64,000 bases of DNA, taken from positions 117,985 through 181,984 of the forward strand of contig JACKQE010000012.1 of NCBI GenBank assembly GCA_024233005.1, read 5' to 3'. This document shows positions 16,999 through 26,208 of the stretch, piece by piece. The notes under the pieces are model-generated. The model worked only from the letters and a program-made list of their open reading frames with translations. It ran no database searches and was not told the origin of the DNA. Position 1 is the first letter of the stretch; every line of letters begins with the position of its first letter. The stretch is from Akkermansiaceae bacterium. GTDB taxonomy: Bacteria > Verrucomicrobiota > Verrucomicrobiia > Verrucomicrobiales > DEV007. A program made the position numbers and the translations under genes.

Positions 16999-17451
16999 TC
17001 AATCAGGTTTTTTGGAGTCGAGCAGGATCGTCACCGGCCCGTCATTGACCAGCGAGACCTGCATCATCGCACCAAAGACGCCGGTGGCGACAGGGCGGCT
17101 CAATTCAGTCCCCAGGGCGACACAAAAATGCCGGTAGAGAGGTTCAGCCTGCTCCCGCTTTGCGGCGCGGTCAAAAGAAGGGCGGGTGCCCTTGCGGGTC
17201 CTGGCGTGCAGGGTGAACTGGCTGACCACCAGGGCCTCCCCCCCGCAGCTGGTCAGCGGTAAACTCATCTGGCCTTCAGGGTCATCAAAGAGCCGCATCC
17301 GGACAATTTTCCGGACCAGCCAATCCGCATCCTCGGGAGTGTCCAGAAGCTCCACTCCGAGAAGAATGAGCAAGCCCTGCTGAATCGCCCCCGTGACGGC
17401 CCCATCGACTGTCACGGCAGCTTCGCTGACCCGCTGGAGCACTGCACGCAT
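16999..17451 (-). CDS. dtd: D-aminoacyl-tRNA deacylase
   Basis: A 150-residue Dtd enzyme that hydrolyses D-amino acids (and Gly-tRNA-Ala) from tRNA. Both signature motifs are intact: VVSQFTL, and NDGPVT carrying the Gly-cisPro pair. The start MRAVLQRV is the universal family N-terminus, so the longer open frame upstream is ignored. It precedes maf. Confidence 0.95.
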   Translation of the reverse strand: MRAVLQRVSEAAVTVDGAVTGAIQQGLLILLGVELLDTPEDADWLVRKIVRMRLFDDPEGQMSLPLTSCGGEALVVSQFTLHARTRKGTRPSFDRAAKREQAEPLYRHFCVALGTELSRPVATGVFGAMMQVSLVNDGPVTILLDSKKPD

Positions 17452-17573
17452 GCCGGGAGCATGGAGGGAATCCCGCGCCGGGCAAGTGGTGTTTTCGTTG
17501 AGGAGCCGATTGCCACGCGCATTGATTGCGCCACTTGTCGGACGGGGGGTTTTCCGATGGACTGGTGGCATAG

Positions 17574-19118
17574 ATGAAAGAAAAATTTTCCCGCCGATCC
17601 CTGCTGCGCGCCACGGCCGCCAGCGTCCCCTTCCTGCCGCTTGACGGGAAGGCGCAATCGTCTGGCCTGGGAGGGGCAAAGCAAGACACCCCAAACCTGA
17701 TCCGCAAGGAAAATGAAAATCCAGGCGCTCTGGACTGGCAACTGACCCGCGTGCGGCTGGACAAGACGCTCGGTTTCCGCAGTCCAAGTATCGAGGGCTA
17801 CTGTTCACGGCAGTCGGTGAAGGCGGGGGAAAAACTGGACATCATGGTCAGTTGCGCCCCGGCCCGTGATTTCACGATTGAAATTTTCCGCACTGGTTTT
17901 TATGGAGGAAGAGGCGCCAGACTAATGCAAACGCTCGGGCCGTTGCCGGGAAAGACGCAGCCCGTGCCGGAACTGCAGCGCGGGGAACGGCACCTGGTGG
18001 AATGCCGCTGGGAAGCTGCCACCACCCTGACCATTCCCCCCGAATGGACAAGCGGAGTCTACCTCGGACGACTCACCACGGTGCCGGGCAAAGTGGACCA
18101 GGATTACTGGCAGAGTTACGTGGTGTTCATTGTCACGGACGACCGCCCCGCCGACGTTCTGTTCCAATGCAGTGACAACACCTGGCAGGCCTACAACCGC
18201 TGGCCGGACAACTATTCGGTCTACACTCACCCCAAAGGAAACCAAGGTCCCTGGGCCGATGTCAGCTTCGACCGTCCTTACGCCAAATATGCCCAGATTT
18301 ACGAGAATCCCCAATCCATCGGCTCGGGAGAGTGGCTTTGTTTTGAGTTTCCCTTCGCCTATTGGCTGGAGGAGCAGGGATACGACGTGACCTACTGCTC
18401 CAACAGTGACCTGACAGACCCGGCCCGCGCCACCCCTGGTCGCTACAAAGCGTTTCTTAGTGTCGGGCACGATGAATACTGGGACATCCGGCAGTATGAA
18501 AATGTCGTGAAACTGCGCGACAGCGGAACCAACCTGATGTTTTTCTCCGGCAATGCGGTGTGTTGGGTGACCCCGCTGACGGATTCCACCGATGGACGCA
18601 AGCAACGCATCATGTTTCGCGGAGGTCCTTACGGTGGCGACTACCAGTATGCCACAGCCCGGGAACGGGATGAAGGCCCCTTTCCGCACCGGGGACCGGA
18701 CGAGGGCTACCTCATGGGGGCGCGGAACGTCGATCCGGTGAACGGAGGCGGTGACTGGGTGTGTGTGCAGCCTGAACACTGGGTCTTTGAGGGCACAGGG
18801 ATGCAGAAAGGCGACCGTATTCCCGGTTTGATTGGCTGGGAATACCATGGCGATCCGCCGACGGACATCCCGGGGTTGGAGATCGTGGGAGCCGGGACTG
18901 CCTTGCAGGGGGGCGTCAACCCCCAGCAGTGGGCGGCGACGATTTACCCGGGCCCAAAAGGCAATTTCGTGTTCAATGCGGCGACCATTTTCTGGTGCCA
19001 GGACCTGGCCAGCCCCCCGGGACACATGTTGCCCTGGTCCCACTGGTCACGCCCGCATGGACCGGATGCAAGGGTGCAGCGGATCACGGAAAACCTGCTG
19101 CGCCGGGCTCTGGCTTAG
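17574..19118 (+). CDS. Tat-exported N,N-dimethylformamidase beta-subunit-like protein
   Basis: A 514-residue protein with a twin-arginine signal (SRRSLLRA, residues 6-13). The mature part starts with an Ig-like beta domain (IEGYCSRQSVKAGEKLDIMVSC, RTGFYGGRGARLM) and continues as the large domain seen in N,N-dimethylformamidase beta subunits. Landmarks are FQCSDNTWQAYNRW, the WLEEQGYDVTYCSN segment, LSVGHDEYWD and MFFSGNAVCW. Tat export means it folds with a cofactor before export; DMFase binds iron. The real substrate is unknown. It diverges from dtd across 120 bases. Confidence 0.75.
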   Translation: MKEKFSRRSLLRATAASVPFLPLDGKAQSSGLGGAKQDTPNLIRKENENPGALDWQLTRVRLDKTLGFRSPSIEGYCSRQSVKAGEKLDIMVSCAPARDFTIEIFRTGFYGGRGARLMQTLGPLPGKTQPVPELQRGERHLVECRWEAATTLTIPPEWTSGVYLGRLTTVPGKVDQDYWQSYVVFIVTDDRPADVLFQCSDNTWQAYNRWPDNYSVYTHPKGNQGPWADVSFDRPYAKYAQIYENPQSIGSGEWLCFEFPFAYWLEEQGYDVTYCSNSDLTDPARATPGRYKAFLSVGHDEYWDIRQYENVVKLRDSGTNLMFFSGNAVCWVTPLTDSTDGRKQRIMFRGGPYGGDYQYATARERDEGPFPHRGPDEGYLMGARNVDPVNGGGDWVCVQPEHWVFEGTGMQKGDRIPGLIGWEYHGDPPTDIPGLEIVGAGTALQGGVNPQQWAATIYPGPKGNFVFNAATIFWCQDLASPPGHMLPWSHWSRPHGPDARVQRITENLLRRALA

Positions 19119-19185
19119 CCATCCCCGGCAACCTCAATCGGCCGCCCCGGTGCTCTTGTAATATTGTTGGATCTGCCAGAGTCCG

Positions 19186-19204
19186 CCTAACCCGCATTTC
19201 TCAT
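19186..19204 (+). repeat. Left terminal inverted repeat of IS1380-type element
   Basis: Reads CCTAACCCGCATTTCTCAT and pairs with 20351-20369. It overlaps a short palindrome, CCCGCAT (19191-19197) with ATGCGGG (19203-19209), which could form a hairpin at the element end. Confidence 0.88.
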
Positions 19205-19287
19205 GCGGGATAGGGAGGATGGTTTGTAATTTAGTGTAAAGTATTGGTGTTTAGATAATACCGCACACACAATACCCCAACCAGCGC

Positions 19288-20109
19288 ATGACGGACTGTA
19301 TCCAGCTAACCATCGCTTTTCAAGACCTCGGTGGCCGCAAAGTTGATGCCGATATCAAGGGTGGCAACGTCAGTGCCGACGGCGGCGTCCTCCTCTTGCG
19401 GGAGATCGATCTGAGCACCGGTCTGATCGACCAACTCGCTGAATGTTTCACCGACCATCGTTGCCAAGCCCTCATCGAGAACTCTGGCCCGGATCTGCTG
19501 CGCCAGCGCATCCTCGGCCTGGCGAAGAACGCCGCTCTCCTGCGCCATCTCGATGCGACAATGTTCCGGGCCAAGGCCGATGCCTGCATGCGCGGTGGTT
19601 GGTGCACCTGCTTCTGCGAGTTCGAATACCATACGCTTAAGAGTTGGAGCCGCTCCCGTCAGGTCATCGGCAAGACGCAAGTCAATCCAAAAGGAGAGAA
19701 CCCACGCTTCATCGTGACGAACCTTTCCGAGAATCATGACTTGCGGCAGCCTGAGCGGCTCTACCGCGAGTTCTATTGCGCGCGAGGCGATGCCGAGAAC
19801 CGGATCAAGGAACAGCAGCTCGATCTTTTCGCCGACCGGATGAGTTGCGAGGTGATGAGTGCCAACCAACTCCGGCTGTGGATCTCGACCTTTGCCTATC
19901 TACTACTCATCGATCCGCGCGAGACGGGGCTCAAAGGGAACAAGACCTACGCCAAAGCCTCGCCAGGGATCATCCGCCATCACCTGCTCAAAATCGCGGC
20001 GGTCGTGACGGTGAGCGTCCGGCGGGTTCTGGTGCGCTGGTCCAGCAGCTTCCGCTTCCAGCCCGAAGTGGTGGAATGCTGGCGGAGCTTGTGTGCCGCA
20101 CCCTCGTGA
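19288..20109 (+). pseudogene. IS1380 family transposase, in-frame internal deletion
   Basis: An uninterrupted frame of 273 codons, against roughly 430-470 in intact IS1380 transposases. The N-terminus (GNVSADGGVLLLREIDLSTGL, then CFTDHR) and the C-terminus (NPRFIVTNL, YCARGDAENRIKEQQLDLFADR) are both recognisable. After QRILGLA (residues 73-79) the sequence jumps directly to KNAALLR and the YHTLKSWSRSRQV block. In full-length relatives that block follows a second GLA about 150-200 residues later. The deleted part carries the two catalytic aspartates; the Glu of the DDE triad remains in AENRIKE. It cannot move itself. Confidence 0.85.
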
Positions 20110-20350
20110 ATCGCCCTTCCGAGGCATCCAAAGGAGCCATACAAAGCGCCACGAAAGAGAGTGTGAGGAAAACCATGCCCAAGTGGGCCCGAAATTGATG
20201 CCAAGGACGCGGGAAACAGTCTCAAACCAAGCTCAAGGCATGGGCGACGGGTCGAAATTCGGTTCCGGACTCCTCCGCTGATGCACTTTGCGAACTCAAT
20301 ACCGCGTCCCGGCAGAAAACAGCGGCGCGACAGTGAACACACTTCGGGGT

Positions 20351-20369
20351 ATGAGAAATGCGGGCTAAG
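20351..20369 (-). repeat. Right terminal inverted repeat of IS1380-type element
   Basis: ATGAGAAATGCGGGCTAAG, the reverse complement of the left repeat apart from two mismatches. It lies 26 bases before the end of the converging beta-propeller gene. Confidence 0.85.
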
Positions 20370-20394
20370 CAGAGCTTCCGCAATCCCCTCTCGG

Positions 20395-21519
20395 TCATCC
20401 CAGCAGAGCGGCCACCTGCTCCATCGGCAGAAAATGCCCCACCAAGGGCTGGCTGCGGTCCTCCTGACCCTGCTGCCAGGTGGCCAGAACACCATCCCCG
20501 GTATCCAGCGTGGAAACATAACGGCTGCACCCGGTGCCGAAGGGGGAGACAAAGAGCGGCGCTTCGATGGTAATGCTGGCAACGGCAGGGAAGGCATCAT
20601 CCCAACCGGCCGCGAGCCCCCCGAGTTCCTCGCAGGAGTATCCCCGGGGGCGCTTCACCGCCGTGGGATTCTCATCAAGTTGCCGGAGAGATTCACAGCT
20701 GTCGTAGAAATAGAGCGACAAGGGAGGCAGTTCGGCAAAGACTCCGATCCGCGGCACCGGAAGACGGTTCGTGATCCGGGCCGCGGCGATGTCCCAGACC
20801 GGACCGCGAGGAAGCAGATCGTCCGTCACCATCTCGTAGGAATTCTTTCCGGGTGAACGACGGCAGACCGAAGTTCCGGAGCTGGACCAGGAGAACGGAT
20901 GGGTGCAATAGATCAGTCCCAGGCTGCCGTCGGCAAAGTCGGTCACGACAGGATCTTTCACATGCAGGCGCTGTGGGGCGCCGAACGGGACCACCTCCCC
21001 CAGCGTGGCCGGATCCAACGAAGCGGCATCCTTTCCGGTCATCCGGTCGATGCTCCAGACTCCGGTGCCAGGTTTCTGGAAAGAGGCCAGGCGTTCCGGG
21101 TAAGCAGCTTCTTTTTCCGAAGAAACGAACAATTCGAGACTGCCGTCGCGCTGTCGATGCAGGGCCGAGCCCTCAATGGAGACGACGGACCTCCCTCCGC
21201 AAGCGACATCATTCTTGGTGAAAGACCGCACCTTCTCGAATTCCCCGACCGGGGAAGAAGCCTGAAAAAGAGCCAACTCCATGCCCCGGGCTCCGGCCCC
21301 GGTGCCAACCCGTGAATCCCCTTGTTGACGGTAGCGCCCGCAGAGGAGGAGAGATCCGTCCTCCATCTTGACGACGTTGCCGCCGCCAAACCAAAATCCA
21401 GCCGACCGCTGATGCGGCGCCACCACCACACGGGCCTGATGCTGGTCGATAAGGGCGGAAGCAAACCGGAGGAGACGATCAGTGAGGTGAGGAGGCAGGT
21501 TCATGAGATAATCCAACAT
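20395..21519 (-). CDS. Beta-propeller glycoside-hydrolase-like protein
   Basis: A 374-residue protein without signal peptide or membrane segment, so probably cytosolic. Repeated strand patterns such as FWFGGGNVVKMEDGSLLLCGRYR, the IEGSALHRQRDGSLELF segment and HVKDPVVTDFADGSLGLIYC resemble the blades of five-bladed propeller glycosidases (GH43/GH32/GH130 type). No catalytic acid could be assigned with confidence. The start could be MLDYLMN or MNLPPH five residues later. The stop is 26 bases from the IS right end. It lies 9 bases after the NTF2-like gene, on the same strand, probably co-transcribed. Confidence 0.6.
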   Translation of the reverse strand: MLDYLMNLPPHLTDRLLRFASALIDQHQARVVVAPHQRSAGFWFGGGNVVKMEDGSLLLCGRYRQQGDSRVGTGAGARGMELALFQASSPVGEFEKVRSFTKNDVACGGRSVVSIEGSALHRQRDGSLELFVSSEKEAAYPERLASFQKPGTGVWSIDRMTGKDAASLDPATLGEVVPFGAPQRLHVKDPVVTDFADGSLGLIYCTHPFSWSSSGTSVCRRSPGKNSYEMVTDDLLPRGPVWDIAAARITNRLPVPRIGVFAELPPLSLYFYDSCESLRQLDENPTAVKRPRGYSCEELGGLAAGWDDAFPAVASITIEAPLFVSPFGTGCSRYVSTLDTGDGVLATWQQGQEDRSQPLVGHFLPMEQVAALLG

Positions 21520-21528
21520 TCAAACCCA

Positions 21529-21960
21529 TCAGATGCTTTCGCGATCCCATAGGAGGGTGCGTTCGTCCTCGCGGATCGACTGGTCATTGATGCTCGCGAA
21601 GCGGCGCTGCATGTAGCCCTGTTCATCGAATTCCCAGTTCTCATTGCCATGACTGCGGAACCATTGGCCACTGTCATCGTGCCACTCGTAAACAAACCGG
21701 ACAGCGATCCGGTTGCCGGTGAATGCCCAAAGGGTTTTCTGGAGGCGGTAATCCAGTTCCCGGGACCATTTGCGACGCAGAAATTCCACCACCTCCGACC
21801 GCCCCCTAAGAAACTCGGACCGGTTGCGCCATTCGGTGTCCTCGGTGTAGGCCAGGGAGACACGTTCGGGATCGCGCGAATTCCAGGCATCCTCGGCTGC
21901 CTGCACTTTCTGCCGGGCGGTCTCTTCGGTGAAGGGAGGAAGGGGTGGTCTGGGATTCAT
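21529..21960 (-). CDS. NTF2-like protein (DUF1348 / SnoaL-like)
   Basis: A 143-residue single-domain protein. The features are RQKVQAAEDAWNSRDPERVSLAYTEDTEWRNR, the LQKTLWAFTGNRIAVRFVYEW strand pair and ENWEFDEQGYMQRR. These are the conserved elements of the DUF1348 branch of the NTF2-like fold, a family of stress-related proteins with no agreed activity. The start is placed at MNPRPPL; a Met eight codons earlier is possible. It lies between a LysR regulator and the propeller gene, all leftward. Confidence 0.85.
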   Translation of the reverse strand: MNPRPPLPPFTEETARQKVQAAEDAWNSRDPERVSLAYTEDTEWRNRSEFLRGRSEVVEFLRRKWSRELDYRLQKTLWAFTGNRIAVRFVYEWHDDSGQWFRSHGNENWEFDEQGYMQRRFASINDQSIREDERTLLWDRESI

Positions 21961-22020
21961 GAAAACAGTCGGGTGGCTTTTCATCCTACACAGCGAAAAC
22001 ACTTACGACAAGAAGAACGG

Positions 22021-22923
22021 TCACTGCAGAGTTGTGTCGCGCAAGGCTGCCGCCCGGACCCGGGCCTCGACCACCATTTCCAGAGCAAGCGGTGTCGGTG
22101 GATTGCCATAGGCCGCCACCAGATGCAGGGGGGCCATGCCGGTAACCGGCAAAAACTTCAGTCCGGCACCGATCGCGTAACCCGGCGCTTCCAGATGCAT
22201 CCCGCAACCAAAGCCCATGCGCACGTAGGTCAGCAATGTTTGGTAGGTCGCCACGACGATATTGGAAGACCAGATCAGTCCCCGCTTCGCGAGTTCCTGT
22301 TGGAAAATCGCACTGGGAATCTCATCGGGTGGCAAGGTGATGAGAGGCCTCCCGATCCGTCCCTGAGATCCCCGCGCTTCCTTCACCACATCGGCCCAGG
22401 AGGCCCAACCCCAGCTCTCCGGCACGATGAGGCCGACGCGGAGGTCCAGCAGTTCCTCACCCGGCAGACTCTTGGGCATCGGACCGACCAGCACGCTGAA
22501 CACCAGATCCACCTCGTTACGCTCCAGGAGGGCAAAAGACACCGAGGCATTGGTGTCACTGAGGGTCAACCTGAGGGAAGGAACCCGGCTGCGAAGGCGG
22601 TCCAATAGCGGGGGCAGGTAGTCCTGCAACACCGTGCCGAAGGCGGCGATCCTTAGATGCGTCGAGGCCTCCTCCCGGATTTCCGACGCAATGTCACTGA
22701 GTCGGCGGAAGAACGGTTCCACAAACCTCCAGAGATTTTCCCCGGCTCGGGTGAGGGAAAAAGGACGACGGTGAAACAGGGTGACCCCCAACTCCTGCTC
22801 CAACGCAATCAACTGGGAGCTGATGGCGGGTTGTTGGATGGGATAAGGCATTGAACGGGCGGCCGCGGTGATGCCTCCGCAGCGGGCGACATGATAGAAC
22901 AACTCCAGGTGATGAACATTCAT
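22021..22923 (-). CDS. LysR family transcriptional regulator
   Basis: A 300-residue LysR-type regulator. The N-terminal winged helix-turn-helix (LELFYHVARCGGITAAARSM, then QPAISSQLIALEQELGVTLFHR) is followed by a type 2 periplasmic-binding-like effector domain (residues about 90-295, RIAAFGTVLQDYLPPLL). The start at MNVHHLELF fits the family; the longer open frame upstream is ignored. It is followed by the DUF1348 and propeller genes on the same strand, 60 bases away, and diverges from the DUF2339 gene over 197 bases. Either side could be its target; the effector is unknown. Confidence 0.9.
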   Translation of the reverse strand: MNVHHLELFYHVARCGGITAAARSMPYPIQQPAISSQLIALEQELGVTLFHRRPFSLTRAGENLWRFVEPFFRRLSDIASEIREEASTHLRIAAFGTVLQDYLPPLLDRLRSRVPSLRLTLSDTNASVSFALLERNEVDLVFSVLVGPMPKSLPGEELLDLRVGLIVPESWGWASWADVVKEARGSQGRIGRPLITLPPDEIPSAIFQQELAKRGLIWSSNIVVATYQTLLTYVRMGFGCGMHLEAPGYAIGAGLKFLPVTGMAPLHLVAAYGNPPTPLALEMVVEARVRAAALRDTTLQ

Positions 22924-23120
22924 GGAAAAGCCGGAGACCCCAGTTTCATTGATAAAACCAATAGTGGACAATTTATCTTCAATTTTGTCGATCTCAAAAT
23001 GGGACCAAGATAGGATGAACCAAATCCAACCAACCTGTGCCCGAATCTGGCTGCCACCCACCGCAGCCGCGTTGCCAGAAAGACTAGGAGCATGTCGGGA
23101 GGGTTCTCTCCAAACACATC

Positions 23121-26100
23121 ATGGAACCACTGGCCATTCTTTTAGCCCTGATCTTAGTTCTTGGTCCGACCATCCTGAGCCTGGTCGCGTTCACGCGCAC
23201 ATCAGAACAGTGTCGCCAGCTGGAACGGCTCACGAGGGAACTGGGACGTCTCAAATCACAACTGCAGCCAAGCACCGATACGGAACCAGCCCCCCTACCA
23301 GCTTCCCAGGAATCCGCGGGGAAGCCCCCTGCCGCGGAGGAGGCCCGCAAGCCGGGCGCCTCACCGCCCCCTCTCCCGACGCCTCACCCCCAGTCGGAGC
23401 ATTCCTCTGCTCCACCTGCCGAAGGGAAAAGGGAACCGGAACCCTCTGGGATCGCCCTGCACGGCATGGCCCGGCAGAGTGCCGCCCCCACGCCCCCGCG
23501 TCCCCGGGCCGTCCGTGCGCCCCGCGATCTGGAAACCTTCCTGGGAAAGCAGCTCTTCGCCTGGATCGGCGGTATTGCGCTGTTTTTCGCGATCGCACTC
23601 TTCGTGCAATATTCCTTCAAAAATGGACTCATCAGCCGTGAGGTGCGAGTGGCGCTGGGCTATCTCACCGGCACCGTGGCCCTGATCGCGGGCATGCGGC
23701 TGCCCCGCCCACGCTACGAAGTCGGCGTGCACGCGCTGATCTCAGCCGGATTGCTCATTTGTGGCGCCACGACTTGGACGGCTCACGCCCTCTATGACTT
23801 CATCGGACAGGTGCCCGCCTTCCTCCTGCTGGTGCTGATCACCGCAGCAGCTTTCCTCATCTCGGTCCGGTTCCGTTCCCAGACCGTGGCGGTCCTTGGG
23901 CTGGTCGCGGGATTCATCACCCCGATCCTCGTTTCAACCGGGCAGGACAGCACCCTGGCCTTGTTTCTCTATCTTGGCGTGCTCAATGCTGGAATCGTGG
24001 CCGTGGTGCTGCGCCGCCCGGACTGGCCTCATTTGCTGGCCCTCGGCTGGGGCGGGACGTTGCTGATGCAACTGGGATGGCTCGTCAAGTTCGGTCTGAA
24101 ACATCCGGTCTGGCATGGATACCTCATCTTTTTCCTTTTCGCCGCGCTCTTCAATACCGCGCTCTGGATCTTGGAACGTCACGGCAGTCTGGAGCGAACC
24201 GGCACCAAACGGCATTGGACCTTCTTGGCCGCACTGGGCTCGGTGGCGTTGGCTTATCTTTTCGGACTGATCTCCATCGCCGCCAAAACAAATCTGGCCG
24301 CCTCCGCGCCGGTGTTTTTGGGCTACGTTTTCGCGACAGATGTCATCCTGCTGGCATCCACCTGGTTCCTCGGCCGGGTCTGGCGACTCGCTCCGGTGGT
24401 CTTTTCCGGCGCCATCGTGCTGCTTCTCGCGGTTTGGATGGGCTCCACTCTGCGAGAGGTGGATCTGGGCTGGGCGCTGCTCGCGGCGGTGATTGCCGCA
24501 GCCGGACACACCGCCTACCACATCGCCTTTGAACGTCGCCACGGCACCAACCAACCCGGCCCTCTGACCCATCTGGCTCCGACGCTGGCTTTGGCGGCTT
24601 TGTTGGTCCCTCTCGGTCAGGCCACGGAAGCCCCGCTCCTGCTCTGGCTCACGGTCGGTCTGATCGCTCTGGTTTCACTCGCCGCCGCAGTCTTTTCCGG
24701 CTCCACCCTGGCGGTCTGCGGCTCGATTGCCGCCGCTCTGCTGGTTGGGGCAGTCTGGCTGTTGTCGGTCCCGGCGGCCTCGCTTTCCCTCTTTGAGTTT
24801 TGGCTTATGAGCGCCGGCTTTGGGGTCCTTTTCTTTGGCGTCAGTGTCTGGTTGGCTCCCAAAATACTGGCCAAATTGAGGGAATCAGTTCCGGCGACAG
24901 AGACTTCCCCGAAGGGTTGGATCGCCGAGTTGACCGATCCCCGCAGTCTGCTCCCGGTGATCTCGGCGGGGTTTCCCTTTTTCCTCGTCTACATCGTGAT
25001 CGTGAAGCTGCCGATGGCCAATCCTGCACCGTTTTTTGGCGTGCTGTTGGTGCTGTCCCTCCTCATGCTCGGAGTGGTTTCACGGGGCTGGATTCCGGCA
25101 CTGGCTCCGGTGACCCTCGGTGCAGTGTTCGTGGGGGAAGGACTCTGGCATTCGCAGTCCTTCGACCCGGCGCACGCTACCGGTCCGTTGCTCTGGTATG
25201 CCGGCTTTGGACTGTTGTTCACCGTGTTTCCATTCCTCTTTTCCGCCACCCTGGGGCCGCGCAGATTCCCGTGGGCGGCGGCGGCCTGCTCACTGCCGTT
25301 GCATTTCCTCCTCATCCACTCCCTGGTGGCGAGGGCCTGGCCGAACAACATGATGGGACTGGTTCCTCTGGTCCATGCCCTGCCTGCGTTCTTGGCGGTG
25401 CTGGCCCTGGTGCGGCTGCCCGAACTGGATGCGGCCGCCCGCCGGCATCACCTCTCCTTTTTTGGCGGGGCCGCGCTGCTCTTCATCACCCTCGTGTTTC
25501 CCATCCAGTTCAACCGGGAATGGATCACGCTGGCCTGGGCCATGGAGGGTGCGGCCCTGCTATGGCTCTACCGCCGACTTGGGCATCCAGGTCTGCGCTG
25601 GGTGGCGGCGGCGCTCTTTGTGGTGGCGTTCCTTCGGTTGTCGGTCAATCCCAAAGTGCTCATCTACCATGAACGCTCGCCGAACATCCTCTTCAACTGG
25701 ATCCTTTACACTTATGGCCTGGCAATTGCCGCCTTCGCCGCTGGCGCCTGGTTCGCGCGGCCGCCGCACCATCTGCTGCGCGGCGTCAGCCTGAGAGGGT
25801 GGCTGTCTGGTCTGGCGGTGATGCTGGGATTCCTCCTCCTCAACCTGCTGGTCACCCATGCCTTCAGTCCCGGCCGGATGATCGAATTCGACTTCAGTGC
25901 TGCTCTGGGACGCGACATGACCTATTCCATTGTCTGGGCGCTCTACGCCTCCGCCATCCTCGCGGCGGGCTTCCGCTGGCGCCTGTCCGCCGCCCGCTAT
26001 GCGGGACTCGGCCTGCTCTGTGTGACCATAGCGAAGATCTTCCTCCATGATCTGTGGTCCCTGGGGGGCCTCTACCGCATCGGCTCATTCATCGGTCTCG

Positions 26101-26189
26101 CACTGGTTCTCATCGCCGTTTCGTTTGTCTACCAGCGCGTCTTTGCTGCCGCTCCGGAGGATAGGAACCCCGGAGAGGATCACGATTGA
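23121..26189 (+). CDS. DUF2339 polytopic membrane protein
   Basis: A 1022-residue protein. An N-terminal membrane helix (residues 1-22) is followed by a heptad-like coiled segment (TSEQCRQLERLTRELGRLKSQL) and a Pro/Ala-rich linker to about residue 130. The DUF2339 signature follows (DLETFLGKQLFAWIGGIALFFAIALFVQYSF) and then more than twenty hydrophobic helices. DUF2339 proteins are inner-membrane proteins of unknown activity, nearly always paired with DUF3999 proteins, as here with 19 bases between. Envelope or cell-wall functions have been suggested for relatives; I infer only a membrane complex. Confidence 0.88.
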   Translation: MEPLAILLALILVLGPTILSLVAFTRTSEQCRQLERLTRELGRLKSQLQPSTDTEPAPLPASQESAGKPPAAEEARKPGASPPPLPTPHPQSEHSSAPPAEGKREPEPSGIALHGMARQSAAPTPPRPRAVRAPRDLETFLGKQLFAWIGGIALFFAIALFVQYSFKNGLISREVRVALGYLTGTVALIAGMRLPRPRYEVGVHALISAGLLICGATTWTAHALYDFIGQVPAFLLLVLITAAAFLISVRFRSQTVAVLGLVAGFITPILVSTGQDSTLALFLYLGVLNAGIVAVVLRRPDWPHLLALGWGGTLLMQLGWLVKFGLKHPVWHGYLIFFLFAALFNTALWILERHGSLERTGTKRHWTFLAALGSVALAYLFGLISIAAKTNLAASAPVFLGYVFATDVILLASTWFLGRVWRLAPVVFSGAIVLLLAVWMGSTLREVDLGWALLAAVIAAAGHTAYHIAFERRHGTNQPGPLTHLAPTLALAALLVPLGQATEAPLLLWLTVGLIALVSLAAAVFSGSTLAVCGSIAAALLVGAVWLLSVPAASLSLFEFWLMSAGFGVLFFGVSVWLAPKILAKLRESVPATETSPKGWIAELTDPRSLLPVISAGFPFFLVYIVIVKLPMANPAPFFGVLLVLSLLMLGVVSRGWIPALAPVTLGAVFVGEGLWHSQSFDPAHATGPLLWYAGFGLLFTVFPFLFSATLGPRRFPWAAAACSLPLHFLLIHSLVARAWPNNMMGLVPLVHALPAFLAVLALVRLPELDAAARRHHLSFFGGAALLFITLVFPIQFNREWITLAWAMEGAALLWLYRRLGHPGLRWVAAALFVVAFLRLSVNPKVLIYHERSPNILFNWILYTYGLAIAAFAAGAWFARPPHHLLRGVSLRGWLSGLAVMLGFLLLNLLVTHAFSPGRMIEFDFSAALGRDMTYSIVWALYASAILAAGFRWRLSAARYAGLGLLCVTIAKIFLHDLWSLGGLYRIGSFIGLALVLIAVSFVYQRVFAAAPEDRNPGEDHD

Positions 26190-26208
26190 AACCCCTATTG
26201 CGCCCGAC

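Larger units (their letters stand above)
19186..20369. mobile_element. IS1380-type insertion sequence, internally deleted
   Basis: About 1.18 kb bounded by near-perfect inverted repeats. The left end is GCCTAACCCGCATTTCTCAT at 19185-19204. The right end at 20351-20370 is its reverse complement with two mismatches. The sequence is typical of IS1380-family ends. Full-length members are about 1.6-1.7 kb; this copy is shorter because the transposase has lost its middle. It sits between two genes and interrupts neither. A 4-base target duplication is not evident; the pentamer CAGAG occurs at both flanks (19177-19181 and 20370-20374) but is offset by four bases on the left. Confidence 0.88.
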
